DNA of 64,000 nt from Stutzerimonas kunmingensis (GCF_002929225.1 NZ_PISM01000020.1:333513-397512), one strand, 5' to 3'; shown: positions 55,978 through 63,878, counted from the stretch's first letter. Notes: generated by a model from the sequence alone, not told the origin. Program-made: numbers and translations.

Positions 55978-56022
55978 TGGTGCCGGCACCAGGAGTCGAA
56001 CCCGGGACCTACTGATTACAAG
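55978..56022 (-). repeat. 3' half of tRNA-Thr(UGU), att-like site 3
   Basis: On the minus strand this reads CTTGTAATCAGTAGG, the T-arm and GGTGCCGGCACCA: the anticodon loop (anticodon TGT), variable loop, T-arm and CCA end of a threonine tRNA. The 5' half is absent; the match stops just past the anticodon loop. It is the attachment core between islands B and C. The intact tRNA is expected to the right of the window, since each new island rebuilds the 3' end and pushes older copies leftward. Confidence 0.85.
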
Positions 56023-56163
56023 TCCTTGATTTTGAAATTTCAGGGGTTTTCATGAAGTTTCACATTCTATATAAATCAATAAGTTAGGATGATTTTGCCT
56101 TTCGGGAACGTTCCGATAATTTCATTGATTTGCATCGAAGTGTTGAGCAAAGTGTTGACCTGA

Positions 56164-57585
56164 ATGGAACAGGAGCGCGCTTTCGTGGGGCACAAACTAA
56201 CCGATGCTCAGACAAAAAGATGGGCAACTACGGGTGTGATCTTAAAGGATGGGGTGGCCACTCCTACACGTACCGTCTCCGAACAGCTCGGTGCGCGCGG
56301 GTCCGGTTCGATGCTTCTGGAGCGGCGCCCCAGCGGGGACATTGAGGTTTACTTAGCGGTACGCCGGGGTGGCAGGCAAGAGCGCAAGAAACTCGGCCAG
56401 TTTGGAACGCTCTCCGCTGGTGGTCAGATTAGAGGCTTAGCGTACTGGCGCCAGGAGGCAGAACGCGTTGCTGCGGCTGCTCGTGATTTCCAGACACTCG
56501 AAACGTACGAAAATCATGTTCGACGGTTGAAGGCCGAGCAGCAACGGATCGAAAGCCAAGCCGCTCGCCAAGGATCTTTTGAGCAGCTTTTGCTGGCTTA
56601 CGTAGCGGACATGGAGCGACGTGGGAAGACAAGCGCCCGAGGAGTAATGCGTGCCCTAGAGCTTGATGTAATCAATGCATTCCCGGATCTAGCCGGCACC
56701 AAGGCGAAAGAGATCCAGGCAGAAGATATTTCGCAGATCCTGCGCCATTGCATTAACCGGAAGCCCGCATCCAAAGGGCGTGGGCGACGAAAAACACAGG
56801 CGAGCGCAACGAATGGCAAGCTAACCGCCGCTAATCGTCTTCGGGCTTATTTGCGTGCTGCGTTTTCGTTTGGCTTGAAGCACGATCTGAATCCCTTGAG
56901 AGCAGGCGATGCGGTCCTATTCGGGCTCAGATACAACCCAGTTGCGGATCTCCCTACGATTGAGGGTGCGGAGCGTGCAAACACGGAGGCGTTGAACGGC
57001 GACGAACTGAGACAAGTGCTTCGTGCTGTCGCTGCGCTGCCAGGGCGCCGTCAGCCAATAGCTAACGCGATGATTTATCTGGCAGGGCAACGTGTGCAGA
57101 TGTTATTGCGCGCAACTTGGGCTGACCTGTCAGAAGATCCTGAGCACGGCACGGTTCTCCGCTTGGTCGATTACAAGGGAGGCAAAGGAACGCCTCCTAG
57201 GGATCATCTTTTGCCCATATCTGGAAGGGTCGAAGAGGTACTAGCGCCGTTACTGACGCCTCGGACTGGCGCGGGTCCGTTTTCGCTTGACGGTGTGCGG
57301 AAAGTATCCGCGCATACAGTGCAGAAGATTTTTTCCGAGCTTGGCTCTGTGTTGTCGGCACAGGGCCTGACTCGCACCTTCACTTGGCGCACGATGCGAG
57401 CGACCATCGAGACTCATTTGGCGATGCTTGGTGTTGATGAGCAGCGAAGGGCATGGCTGCTTTCTCATGGCCGGAGCGGAGTTCAAGCAAAGCACTATGA
57501 CCGTTACAGCTATCTGAAAGAAAAGCGCGAGGACCTAGGCAAATGGGCAGCCTATCTAGACGCAATGTTGGATAACCCCGCATAG
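56164..57585 (+). CDS. Tyrosine integrase of island C
   Basis: 473 aa. The N-terminus has the arm-binding DUF4102-like layout ('MLLERRPSGDIEVYLAVRRG'). The catalytic domain shows 'GQRVQMLLRATWADLSE' (first Arg), 'RTMRATIETHLAMLGV', 'WLLSHGRSGVQAKHYDRYSY' (His/Gly and Tyr). It differs clearly from the island B enzyme. It starts 142 nt to the right of att site 3 and reads into island C. A 117-aa Zn-ribbon membrane protein follows in the same direction. Confidence 0.9.
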   Translation: MEQERAFVGHKLTDAQTKRWATTGVILKDGVATPTRTVSEQLGARGSGSMLLERRPSGDIEVYLAVRRGGRQERKKLGQFGTLSAGGQIRGLAYWRQEAERVAAAARDFQTLETYENHVRRLKAEQQRIESQAARQGSFEQLLLAYVADMERRGKTSARGVMRALELDVINAFPDLAGTKAKEIQAEDISQILRHCINRKPASKGRGRRKTQASATNGKLTAANRLRAYLRAAFSFGLKHDLNPLRAGDAVLFGLRYNPVADLPTIEGAERANTEALNGDELRQVLRAVAALPGRRQPIANAMIYLAGQRVQMLLRATWADLSEDPEHGTVLRLVDYKGGKGTPPRDHLLPISGRVEEVLAPLLTPRTGAGPFSLDGVRKVSAHTVQKIFSELGSVLSAQGLTRTFTWRTMRATIETHLAMLGVDEQRRAWLLSHGRSGVQAKHYDRYSYLKEKREDLGKWAAYLDAMLDNPA

Positions 57586-57646
57586 GGACTTGGGTTCGGT
57601 TCAGTGCTTGATAGCATTTCTCCATCAAGTAAAAGGAGACCCGCCT

Positions 57647-58000
57647 ATGTCCCGCGTTTTGTGTAACCGCTGCAAGCGGATGATGGTTCCAAGAGTAATA
57701 TTTAGCCGAAGCATTGCCGGTGGCTGGGGATGGCGAATTGGCGGGGGAAAGCCAATCTCCAGCTGCTGTCCCTTCTGCTTATCAGAACATTGGGATGTAG
57801 TAGTAGAGCCAAGCCCACTGCGTGGCAGCGTTCTGATGAAGGTGCTGAGTATTCCGCTGACCCTGATCATGTTTACCTTGCTCTTCGGTGCTTCCAATGA
57901 GTTGGCTAGCTATATGGGTGGGTCAGCGATCGTGCAGTGGATTGGCGTGATCGGGTCGGTCGTGGCGACCTATAAATTTGGCCGCTGGTTCGTAAACTGA
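57647..58000 (+). CDS. Zinc-ribbon small membrane protein
   Basis: 117 aa from an ATG with AAGGAG upstream. Two CxxC pairs ('CNRCKRMM', 'CCPFCLSEHW') form a zinc ribbon, followed by two predicted membrane helices ('VLSIPLTLIMFTLLFGA', 'VQWIGVIGSVVATY'). It follows the integrase gene by 61 nt. Function unknown. Confidence 0.7.
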   Translation: MSRVLCNRCKRMMVPRVIFSRSIAGGWGWRIGGGKPISSCCPFCLSEHWDVVVEPSPLRGSVLMKVLSIPLTLIMFTLLFGASNELASYMGGSAIVQWIGVIGSVVATYKFGRWFVN

Positions 58001-58063
58001 TACCCAGCCAAGGACGTTTGGCGCCCTTTTTTTCGCGTGGTCGGAGTGGGGCTTCGCTGCCAG

Positions 58064-58204
58064 TTACTCCCTCCTCTTTCTAGGGCGGGACGACAGGCGC
58101 TTGTTGTCTAAATATCGCGCCAACCGCAAGCCAACTAGAGCCGCGACCGTTACGCAAAAAAGCACAACGGCAATTGCCTTTAGCAAGGTTGAAGTCGTTT
58201 CCAT
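58064..58204 (-). CDS. 46-aa single-pass membrane protein
   Basis: ATG 58204 has AAAGGA 7 nt upstream. The frame encodes 'METTSTLLKAIAVVLFCVTV' followed by AALVGLRLARYLDNKR and an Arg/Lys-rich tail ending RPRKRRE. One membrane helix and a basic cytoplasmic tail are clear. It converges on the Zn-ribbon gene. Holin-like or small-toxin roles are possible but unsupported. Confidence 0.5.
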   Translation of the reverse strand: METTSTLLKAIAVVLFCVTVAALVGLRLARYLDNKRLSSRPRKRRE

Positions 58205-58463
58205 GCTTCGATCCTTTTCGGTTGTTCGATGTCCGCACGTTAGCCCCGGATACGGAAAACCCTAGCTACCACCTCATGTCCACTCTGAGGTCAGCGAAGC
58301 GGCCATTCCGACGACAAAACACCCCATGCGGTGGAAAATAGCCGCGTTGCCATAGCGGATGTCTAACGACAACAGAAGCCATCCACTAAAAAACAGAACA
58401 GGTGTTGTTGCCGCAGTGGACGCGAACCGGCAACAGCCCCGCAACGGCAGCCACTGCTACCTT

Positions 58464-59045
58464 CAATTTCCACCGTAGAAAACGCTACTTTCCACTTCTC
58501 TTTCCACTGTGGAAAGGACTGACTTTCACCGCTCGGGGGCGAGGGTGGATAGTGAGCACCAGTTTCTACGGAGTTGGAAACTATGAAAGCCAGCAACGAC
58601 GCGGCTCACAGCGACTTTCCGCTCTCAATTTCCACAGTGGAAAGCCTCACTTTCCACATTCATCGCCGAGGGTGGAAAGAAAGCACTAGTTTCTACGTGG
58701 CGGGAAACTACGAAAGCCAGCAACGACGCGGCTTACAGCGACTTTCCACTCTCAATTTCCACAGCGGAAAGCCTCACTTTCCACATTCATCGCCGAGGGT
58801 GGAAAGAGAGCACCAGTTTCTACGTGGCTGGAAACTATGAAAGCGAGCAACGACGCGGCTTACAGCGACTTTCCACTCTGACTTTCCACAGTGGAAAGCC
58901 GGACTTTCCACATTCATTGCTGAGGGTGGAAAGTGAGCGCCTGTTTCGGCGAGTGTGGAAACTGTTAAAGCCAGCTACGGCGGGGCCTCCAGCGACTTTC
59001 CACCCTCGTGAAACGTGTCATTTTCACTTTCCACCTACGATGAAA
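58464..59045. repeat. Repeat array 1: about 4.5 units of 127 bp built on GTGGAAA/TTTCCAC
   Basis: CAGCAACGACGCGG-type unit starts fall at 58591, 58718, 58845 and (degenerate) 58972, exactly 127 bp apart, with an older partial copy before 58591. Each unit carries GTGGAAA words in both orientations. In the third unit they lie at 58891, 58905, 58926, 58955 and 58997, i.e. steps of 14, 21, 29 and 42 bp, then 13 and 8. An exact palindrome TTTCCACAGTGGAAA is in most units. Frames running through it are chance products of the repeat. Confidence 0.92.
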
Positions 59046-59059
59046 ATCAGGGGCTCATG

Positions 59060-59132
59060 CCGTATAAATCTATTACGAGTGGATGGAATGAGAGGTGTGT
59101 GGGTATCTGTGTTGCGTAGCGGTTGTTGGCGA
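59060..59132 (+). promoter_or_regulatory. Conserved leader block after array 1
   Basis: CCGTATAAATCTATTACGAG (59060-59079) is identical to 59993-60012. TGTGTTGCGTAGCGG begins a 25-nt block (59108-59132) that matches 60041-60065 at 22 of 25 bases, 48 nt downstream of the motif start in both cases. TATAAAT could be a -10 element, but no good -35 is seen. Confidence 0.7.
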
Positions 59133-59207
59133 TGCCTGGGACGAATTGGGCAGTTTGGGATCGCGGCTCTGTCTCCCGGGCGTGCTCGTGGGTGTCGGTA
59201 CGCGGCG

Positions 59208-59420
59208 ATGATGGCGGTCTGGGCGCTCGCCAGGTGGGGGATACCTGGAAGTCAAAGAGATGCGGCCCGGCGAGTCCTGGCCACGATTCTTCCGAATGGC
59301 AGATTCTTTGCCCAGGCGCTTCGAGCGAGCGCGGTCCAGGAGATTTTTGAGGTTACCGACGCTGGGTTGATAGGTGGGGGTGTGAGTTTTCGCTGGGGCG
59401 ACATCGTCGGCTTCGTGTGA
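59208..59420 (+). CDS. Array-linked small protein, copy 1 (probably truncated)
   Basis: About 70 aa from ATG 59208 (ATG 59088 in the same frame is possible). The segment 'TILPNGRFFAQALRASAVQE' and 'GGVSFRWGDIVGFV' clearly matches copy 2 at 60194 ('ILPNGRFFAL', 'GGVSFRWGDICGYA'), but the frame stops where copy 2 continues for about 65 residues. It may be a decayed copy. No known family is recognised. Confidence 0.5.
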   Translation: MMAVWALARWGIPGSQRDAARRVLATILPNGRFFAQALRASAVQEIFEVTDAGLIGGGVSFRWGDIVGFV

Positions 59421-59470
59421 GCGCGATGATTGGCGATGGGGGTTTGAGACGGTTCCATGCATCGCGGCAA

Positions 59471-59975
59471 GTGTTAGAACGGGTGGTTTAGAGCGGGCGG
59501 CGCGAAGCTTAGAACGCAGACCTGTTTTTCGCGAAGCTTAGAACGCAGAACCCAGCAACCATGCGGGTTTGAGCCCCGTTCTAAGCTTCCCGGCGAGTGT
59601 TAGGACGGGTTGTTTAGAACGAGCGGTGCGAAGCTTAGAACGGCAGCACCCAGCAACCATGCGGGTTTAAGCCCGTTCTAAGCTTCCCAACGAGTGTTAG
59701 AACGGGTTGTTTAGAACGGGCGGCGCGAAGCTTAGAACGTAGACCTGTTTTTCGCGAAGCTTAGAACGGCAGAACCCAGCAATCATGCGGGTTTGAACCC
59801 CGTTCTAAGCGTCCCGGCGAGTGTTAGAACGGGTTGTTTAGAACGGGCGGCGCGAAGCTTAGAACGCGGACCTGCTTTTCGCGAAGCTTAGAACGGGCAG
59901 AACCCAGAACCCATGAGGGTTTGAGCCCTGTTCTAAGCTTCGCGTTCTAATACTCGACCGTTCTAAACAACGAAA
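59471..59975. repeat. Repeat array 2: four units of about 127 bp built on TTAGAAC/GTTCTAA
   Basis: GTGTTAGAAC-type unit starts fall at 59471, 59597, 59694 and 59821 (steps 126, 97, 127). Within units, TTAGAAC lies at steps of 14, 21 and 29 bp, then the inverted GTTCTAA 40-42 bp later, then 22 bp to the next unit (e.g. 59697, 59711, 59732, 59761, 59802, 59824). The 97-bp unit has lost a 30-bp piece with one word. Each unit also forms a long hairpin between GAAGCTTAGAAC and GTTCTAAGCTTC. The array ends with closely spaced inverted words. Confidence 0.92.
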
Positions 59976-59992
59976 AAAAAGTGGACCTCATT

Positions 59993-60065
59993 CCGTATAA
60001 ATCTATTACGAGATGAGATTTTCGCAAAAAGTTGGGGATTTGTGTCGCGTAGCGGATGTTGGTGA
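59993..60065 (+). promoter_or_regulatory. Conserved leader block after array 2
   Basis: Second copy of CCGTATAAATCTATTACGAG (59993-60012) and of the 25-nt block (60041-60065), with the same 48-nt spacing as after array 1. The sequence between them is not conserved. About 130 nt of unrecognised sequence follows before the small protein gene. Confidence 0.7.
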
Positions 60066-60193
60066 AGCGAGTGCGCGAACTGAATGATTCACCGTGCCGT
60101 TGTGGTGGCCTGATGGGGCCTGTTCGCAGCCGTCGAGGTTCAGGCGTAACGGTATTGGCTGATCGTCCTGGACGCGTCAGAAGCGAGAGCTAG

Positions 60194-60562
60194 ATGAATT
60201 TTCGAGAAATTGGCCCAGGACGGTTCTTTCCCCCGATTCTTCCGAACGGGAGATTTTTCGCGCTTGCGATTGGCGGCCTCCAGATACAGGAAATCCTGCA
60301 AGTCATAGACGTTGGCATTGAATGCGGCGGAGTGAGTTTCCGCTGGGGTGATATTTGCGGCTACGCCATCCAGCAAAATGAGGCTTGCCTGTTGAGCAAG
60401 AAGTACTCCTCAGGCGGGCTGAGGTTCAAGCTGGGTACTTGCTATTTCGTGGGCTCGGCTCAACCGCCCGAGCGGCACATCCATGGCTATCCGGTTGAGC
60501 ATTGCCTTATGAATCGCATCACGTTTGAGCAGCAGAGGTTGCAGGTCCCTGTCTGTGGCTGA
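60194..60562 (+). CDS. Array-linked small protein, copy 2
   Basis: 122 aa. The N-terminal half shares 'ILPNGRFFA', 'QEI' and 'GGVSFRWGDI' with copy 1; the rest ('LLSKKYSSGGLRFKLGTCYF', 'HIHGYPVEHCLMNRITFEQQ') has no counterpart there. It has no membrane segment and is probably a small cytosolic beta-rich protein. I recognise no family. The recurrence of the same gene after each array argues that it works with the array. A further short frame begins 12 nt downstream. Confidence 0.6.
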   Translation: MNFREIGPGRFFPPILPNGRFFALAIGGLQIQEILQVIDVGIECGGVSFRWGDICGYAIQQNEACLLSKKYSSGGLRFKLGTCYFVGSAQPPERHIHGYPVEHCLMNRITFEQQRLQVPVCG

Positions 60563-60573
60563 GAGCTATCTCC

Positions 60574-60831
60574 ATGAGAAGGCGCCAGAACGTCGCTGTG
60601 AGCTTTTCAGGTGAATTGTGGCTATGCCAGGGTGCTCAAAGCCTCAAAACGCATCAAGCGCTATCGTGGCTCGTTACGGGGGTAGATCTGCGACATCCGT
60701 GGCGTGTTCGAGGGTTCCACTTGGAGCAGCTTGATAACTGCTACAGCGCTGCGAAACCAGAGACAGGGCAATGCGGCCGTGCCGTGAGCTGGTCATCAGG
60801 AGCAGAACGCTTGCTTCGCTGGGGAATCTAG
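60574..60831 (+). CDS. Possible 85-aa protein downstream of copy 2
   Basis: The frame begins 'MRRRQNVAVSFSGELWLCQG' 12 nt after the previous stop and ends in '...LLRWGI'. Spacing suggests an operon, but there is no recognised motif and the ribosome-binding site is weak. It may be a chance frame. Confidence 0.35.
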   Translation: MRRRQNVAVSFSGELWLCQGAQSLKTHQALSWLVTGVDLRHPWRVRGFHLEQLDNCYSAAKPETGQCGRAVSWSSGAERLLRWGI

Positions 60832-61214
60832 TCTGCTAGAGAGGCTCTAACATCGACTACAGAGGGGATAGCGGCCTCAAGTACAGACGAATTCCCAGAT
60901 CAGCTTTCGCTCAAGGTGTTTGATATAGGCAGCAGTATACGGCTCGCCCATATCTACTGGGCATGCAGATACCCATAAAGCTTCGAGCGGGGTGGTTTAA
61001 GGTGGGTCTGCCTAAATGTGCTTCCCCCAAAAGGCCGGGCCGCTCACTAAATGCTGAAGTGTTGAACTGACGTAGACGGTCGGCCGGGGGCTGGTCGGTT
61101 GTCTCGCCAATGTAAAGGATAAATTCGCTATTGACCGATGGTTGTCTGGCTTATTTTTAACTGCAGGCGATGAAGCAGACGCCTGCCCGGTCAATATCTG
61201 GTAAGTTGGATAGT
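60832..61214. other. Non-coding stretch between array module and the AT-rich quartet
   Basis: 383 bp. No credible gene or repeat seen. Base composition shifts from GC-rich to AT-rich across it, marking a module boundary inside island C. Confidence 0.5.
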
Positions 61215-61757
61215 TCAGTCATTTTCTGAATGCCTGTCTTTATTTATGACTTCGCTAATTACTCTAAATGCATTGGAATTGCTAGTGATAGTGATTTTGT
61301 CTTTGCTGTATGCTTTGGTCACATGAAGCAATGCCATAGATTGAAGTTCTGAGATTTCAATTTCAGAAATTATTCTGCGATTTTTATTTGATTTTTCTTG
61401 AATGCGCCTGTAATAAACGTCAATGGGGTTTGCGATAATAAAAAAAATCAAATCTGGTTCGAGCTGCTTCAGGATTTCAATGGGGACCCAGAATTCCGCA
61501 TCGTTGGTTTCGATTACGGCGTGGAACTCGACGATGGTGTTCTTATTGCTGCTTTTTAGTGATGCGTAAGCTCTAATTAAGTGTTGCTGGTTGGCTAATA
61601 AGCTTTTTCTTTCAATTTCAAATATCTCAACAGGGCGGCCTGCTTTTTTTAATAGCGTCGATGCTGATAGGCCGACGTATTGTGGGTTGGTTGAAACTAG
61701 CTCTTGAGTTAATGTAGATTTTCCTGCGCCAGCTATCCCAAATAACGCAATGTGCAT
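61215..61757 (-). CDS. P-loop kinase-like protein
   Basis: 180 aa. The start 'MHIALFGIAGAGKSTLTQEL' is a GxxGxGKS P-loop (residues 7-14) of the adenylate/nucleoside-kinase group. 'TIVEFHAVIETNDAEFW' and 'DLIFFIIANPIDVYYRRIQE' match the LID/base regions of small-molecule kinases. The substrate is unknown. Its ATG directly follows the stop of the ASCH gene (TAAATG), so the two are co-translated. The region is AT-rich compared with the core genes, a sign of transfer. Confidence 0.78.
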   Translation of the reverse strand: MHIALFGIAGAGKSTLTQELVSTNPQYVGLSASTLLKKAGRPVEIFEIERKSLLANQQHLIRAYASLKSSNKNTIVEFHAVIETNDAEFWVPIEILKQLEPDLIFFIIANPIDVYYRRIQEKSNKNRRIISEIEISELQSMALLHVTKAYSKDKITITSNSNAFRVISEVINKDRHSEND

Positions 61758-62177
61758 TTAAAGGTTTCCCTTAACTAGGTCCAGGATTATATCTTGCGAT
61801 GCATAACAGTAAGACTGAGGAGGGGTTATGCCCGCTGCTCTAAGGCTAGCCAAAGGCACTTTTTTTTCGTATTCGATAACATTGCATAAATGGATGACGA
61901 AAGCCTCAGTATGTCCCGAGAAGTAATTATTGAAATTATCTTTAGAAATACAACCTTTCTCAAAGGCTGTCTGGGCTATATCAGATGGAGCGCCAACGTG
62001 AATGCTCGCGATTGTTGCTTCACCTGCTAGCATCTTTACCGGAGAGCTGGAATAGATGTATATTCTTCGCTCGGGCTCAAAAAGCACCCCGATTTTTTTT
62101 CGAAGCTCTACAGTTTTAGCTCCACTAAAAATCATTGAGCTATATTGCGGCTTGATGCTAATTATGATTTCTCGCAT
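61758..62177 (-). CDS. ASCH-domain protein
   Basis: 139 aa. 'ISIKPQYSSMIFSGAKTVEL' with 'RKK' is the ASCH signature, and 'IYIYSSSPVKMLAGEATIAS' follows as the PUA-like barrel. ASCH domains bind RNA or modified nucleosides, and some are ribonucleases or amidohydrolases of acetylated cytidine. It is directly joined to a P-loop kinase gene, and a GNAT gene lies about 1.2 kb away. Confidence 0.85.
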   Translation of the reverse strand: MREIIISIKPQYSSMIFSGAKTVELRKKIGVLFEPERRIYIYSSSPVKMLAGEATIASIHVGAPSDIAQTAFEKGCISKDNFNNYFSGHTEAFVIHLCNVIEYEKKVPLASLRAAGITPPQSYCYASQDIILDLVKGNL

Positions 62178-62203
62178 GATGCTCTAGGTTCTAAGGAAAT
62201 TTT

Positions 62204-63325
62204 ATGGCTAAAAGCCTAGCGTTTTGGCTCGAAGGAATCAACACCGATAGCCATGAAATTGATTTGCATGTTAATTACTGGTTGTTGCATCAAAATACTG
62301 ATGATGAGCTTAGTTATCTAGACATTGGCGTGAAGTTTTTCGGGCTAGATGGTGCTAGCGATCAGGATGGGGCTATTAATGTTTATTTTCCATTCAAGAT
62401 AACTAAGGATAACTATCACCCGGGTCTGGGGGAGTTGGTATGCTCTAGGACTGACCTGATTCAAACGATATTCAATGCTAGGCATAAGTCAACGTGTAAC
62501 AGTTCTAATACGTCAGTTGACATCGAGTTTGAAAATAATAGGAAAGAAAAAGACATCCTCAGAGTGTTTACCCAGATATCCTGCAGTCCCGAAAATGGAG
62601 GGGTGAGGATAGTAGATACGGATGAAGGGTCCACGCTTTTGTTTCCGCTGGCACTTTTCAGAGTAACAAAGAAAACAGATTCACCCGCTCTTGAGCAGAC
62701 GAGCCACGATCAAGCGCTACCTGGTTATATTCGATTCCGAATCAAGCTGGGCGCGCAAGAGACGAAGGTGTTGTCTCAAAGTTATAAACATAGTGATAGC
62801 TTTATACTAAGTCGGTTGGAGTCAACGGAGATTGTCGACTTCAGGCTGAACGAGGTTCGAGATCTGCCTGGCATTGTGCAATCTAAAAACCTTATTGGTG
62901 CGGGAATCAAAAATATTCATTTTTTCCTGATACGTGAGGTCGATTCGGAATATAAGCAGGCCCACGCAAATTTCCATAGATGCAGGCTTTTAGAAAAAGA
63001 GCTCTGGAATGAATATTTAAGCTTGGAGCCTAAAGATAAGATGGCTCCCAAACAGATGCTTATTTATCACTGGAAAGAGCCCGGTAAGGTTGACAAGGAA
63101 TCACCAGGAAAAACACAGGCTTCCATAGAGAAATTTACTGCGTTCGCCAAATTTAGCAAGATCACAGTTACCTATAAAAATCTGTGCCTCTTCTTGCTTT
63201 TTGCACTTGCAATAGGTGCGGTTTCTGGTGCTATAGGTAATGCGCTCTTTAACTTTGTTAAAAATGCTGGGGCGGCAGCAGTTGATCAGGTAATTTACTT
63301 ACATGATGTACATTCCCAAAGATAA
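62204..63325 (+). CDS. C-terminally membrane-anchored protein of unknown function
   Basis: 373 aa. The first about 310 residues are soluble and beta-rich with no recognised motif ('FWLEGINTDSHEIDLHVNYW', 'NIHFFLIREVDSEYKQAHAN'). One predicted membrane helix near the C-terminus ('NLCLFLLFALAIGAVSGAIG') would leave the large domain in the cytoplasm. It is divergent from the ASCH/kinase pair with only 26 bp between starts, suggesting shared control. AT-rich. Confidence 0.7.
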   Translation: MAKSLAFWLEGINTDSHEIDLHVNYWLLHQNTDDELSYLDIGVKFFGLDGASDQDGAINVYFPFKITKDNYHPGLGELVCSRTDLIQTIFNARHKSTCNSSNTSVDIEFENNRKEKDILRVFTQISCSPENGGVRIVDTDEGSTLLFPLALFRVTKKTDSPALEQTSHDQALPGYIRFRIKLGAQETKVLSQSYKHSDSFILSRLESTEIVDFRLNEVRDLPGIVQSKNLIGAGIKNIHFFLIREVDSEYKQAHANFHRCRLLEKELWNEYLSLEPKDKMAPKQMLIYHWKEPGKVDKESPGKTQASIEKFTAFAKFSKITVTYKNLCLFLLFALAIGAVSGAIGNALFNFVKNAGAAAVDQVIYLHDVHSQR

Positions 63326-63410
63326 TTCGCCTTTATAAAGTTCTTGCAAAAAGTAGAAGAAATGTTAAAATAATGTTTGGAAGACTATTTTTATTGTAGT
63401 GGAGAGAGAA

Positions 63411-63878
63411 ATGATTGCAACTATGGTGAGGCCGGTCATACGCTATGATTATCTTAGCGCAATGAACGTTGACTTCATGTTCATTGCAAGCCATCTTTCA
63501 GCAGTTTCTCATCTTTACCCTGGATTTAAAGAATGGCTCTACTTCAAGTTTAAGCCGGAGTTTCTAAGTGGCTCGCGAGATATATTGGTTGCATACGACG
63601 GTAATAAAATTGCAGGACTGTCTTTACTGAAGTTTAGCAGTGTAGAGCATAAAATTTGTACTTTTTATATTATGCCGGAATATCGTGGCTTGAGCATCGG
63701 CCATGAGCTTATGGATAGGTCTCTTTCGCTTCTTTGTAGTCGAAATGTATTGATATCTGTGTCGGAAGAGCGAGAGGTTGAACTGTCTCGTGTTCTGAAA
63801 AGCTTTAAGTTCAATCTAGATCGTAAGATCGAAGGTGTATATCGTTCTGGAGTTTTCGAGAGCTTTTATTCAATTTAG
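63411..63878 (+). CDS. GNAT-family acetyltransferase
   Basis: 155 aa from ATG 63411, preceded by GGAGAGA; an in-frame GTG 12 nt upstream is less likely. The acetyl-CoA motif A is 'TFYIMPEYRGLSIGHELMDR', followed by an alpha/beta C-terminus ending in 'GVYRSGVFESFYSI'. The acceptor is unknown. It is AT-rich like the three genes before it. An IS5-like element starts immediately after its stop. Confidence 0.82.
   Translation: MIATMVRPVIRYDYLSAMNVDFMFIASHLSAVSHLYPGFKEWLYFKFKPEFLSGSRDILVAYDGNKIAGLSLLKFSSVEHKICTFYIMPEYRGLSIGHELMDRSLSLLCSRNVLISVSEEREVELSRVLKSFKFNLDRKIEGVYRSGVFESFYSI

Noticed and set aside
55978..56022. Complete tRNA-Thr gene
   Set aside because: Only the 3' half from the anticodon loop to CCA is present; the 5' half is missing on the right side.
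58402..58840. Plus-strand frames through repeat array 1
   Set aside because: The translations repeat with the 127-bp unit and change frame between units; they follow from the repeat, not from coding selection.
58464..59975. CRISPR array
   Set aside because: Units are about 127 bp and similar along their whole length, with no short repeat alternating with unique spacers and no cas genes nearby.
58464..59975. Replication origin iterons
   Set aside because: Words are in both orientations at uneven but fixed steps, two unrelated words are used, and no rep gene is adjacent. Not fully excluded.
61012..61194. 60-aa minus-strand frame in the gap before the kinase gene
   Set aside because: Ser/Pro/Thr-rich translation without motif or start signal; treated as chance.
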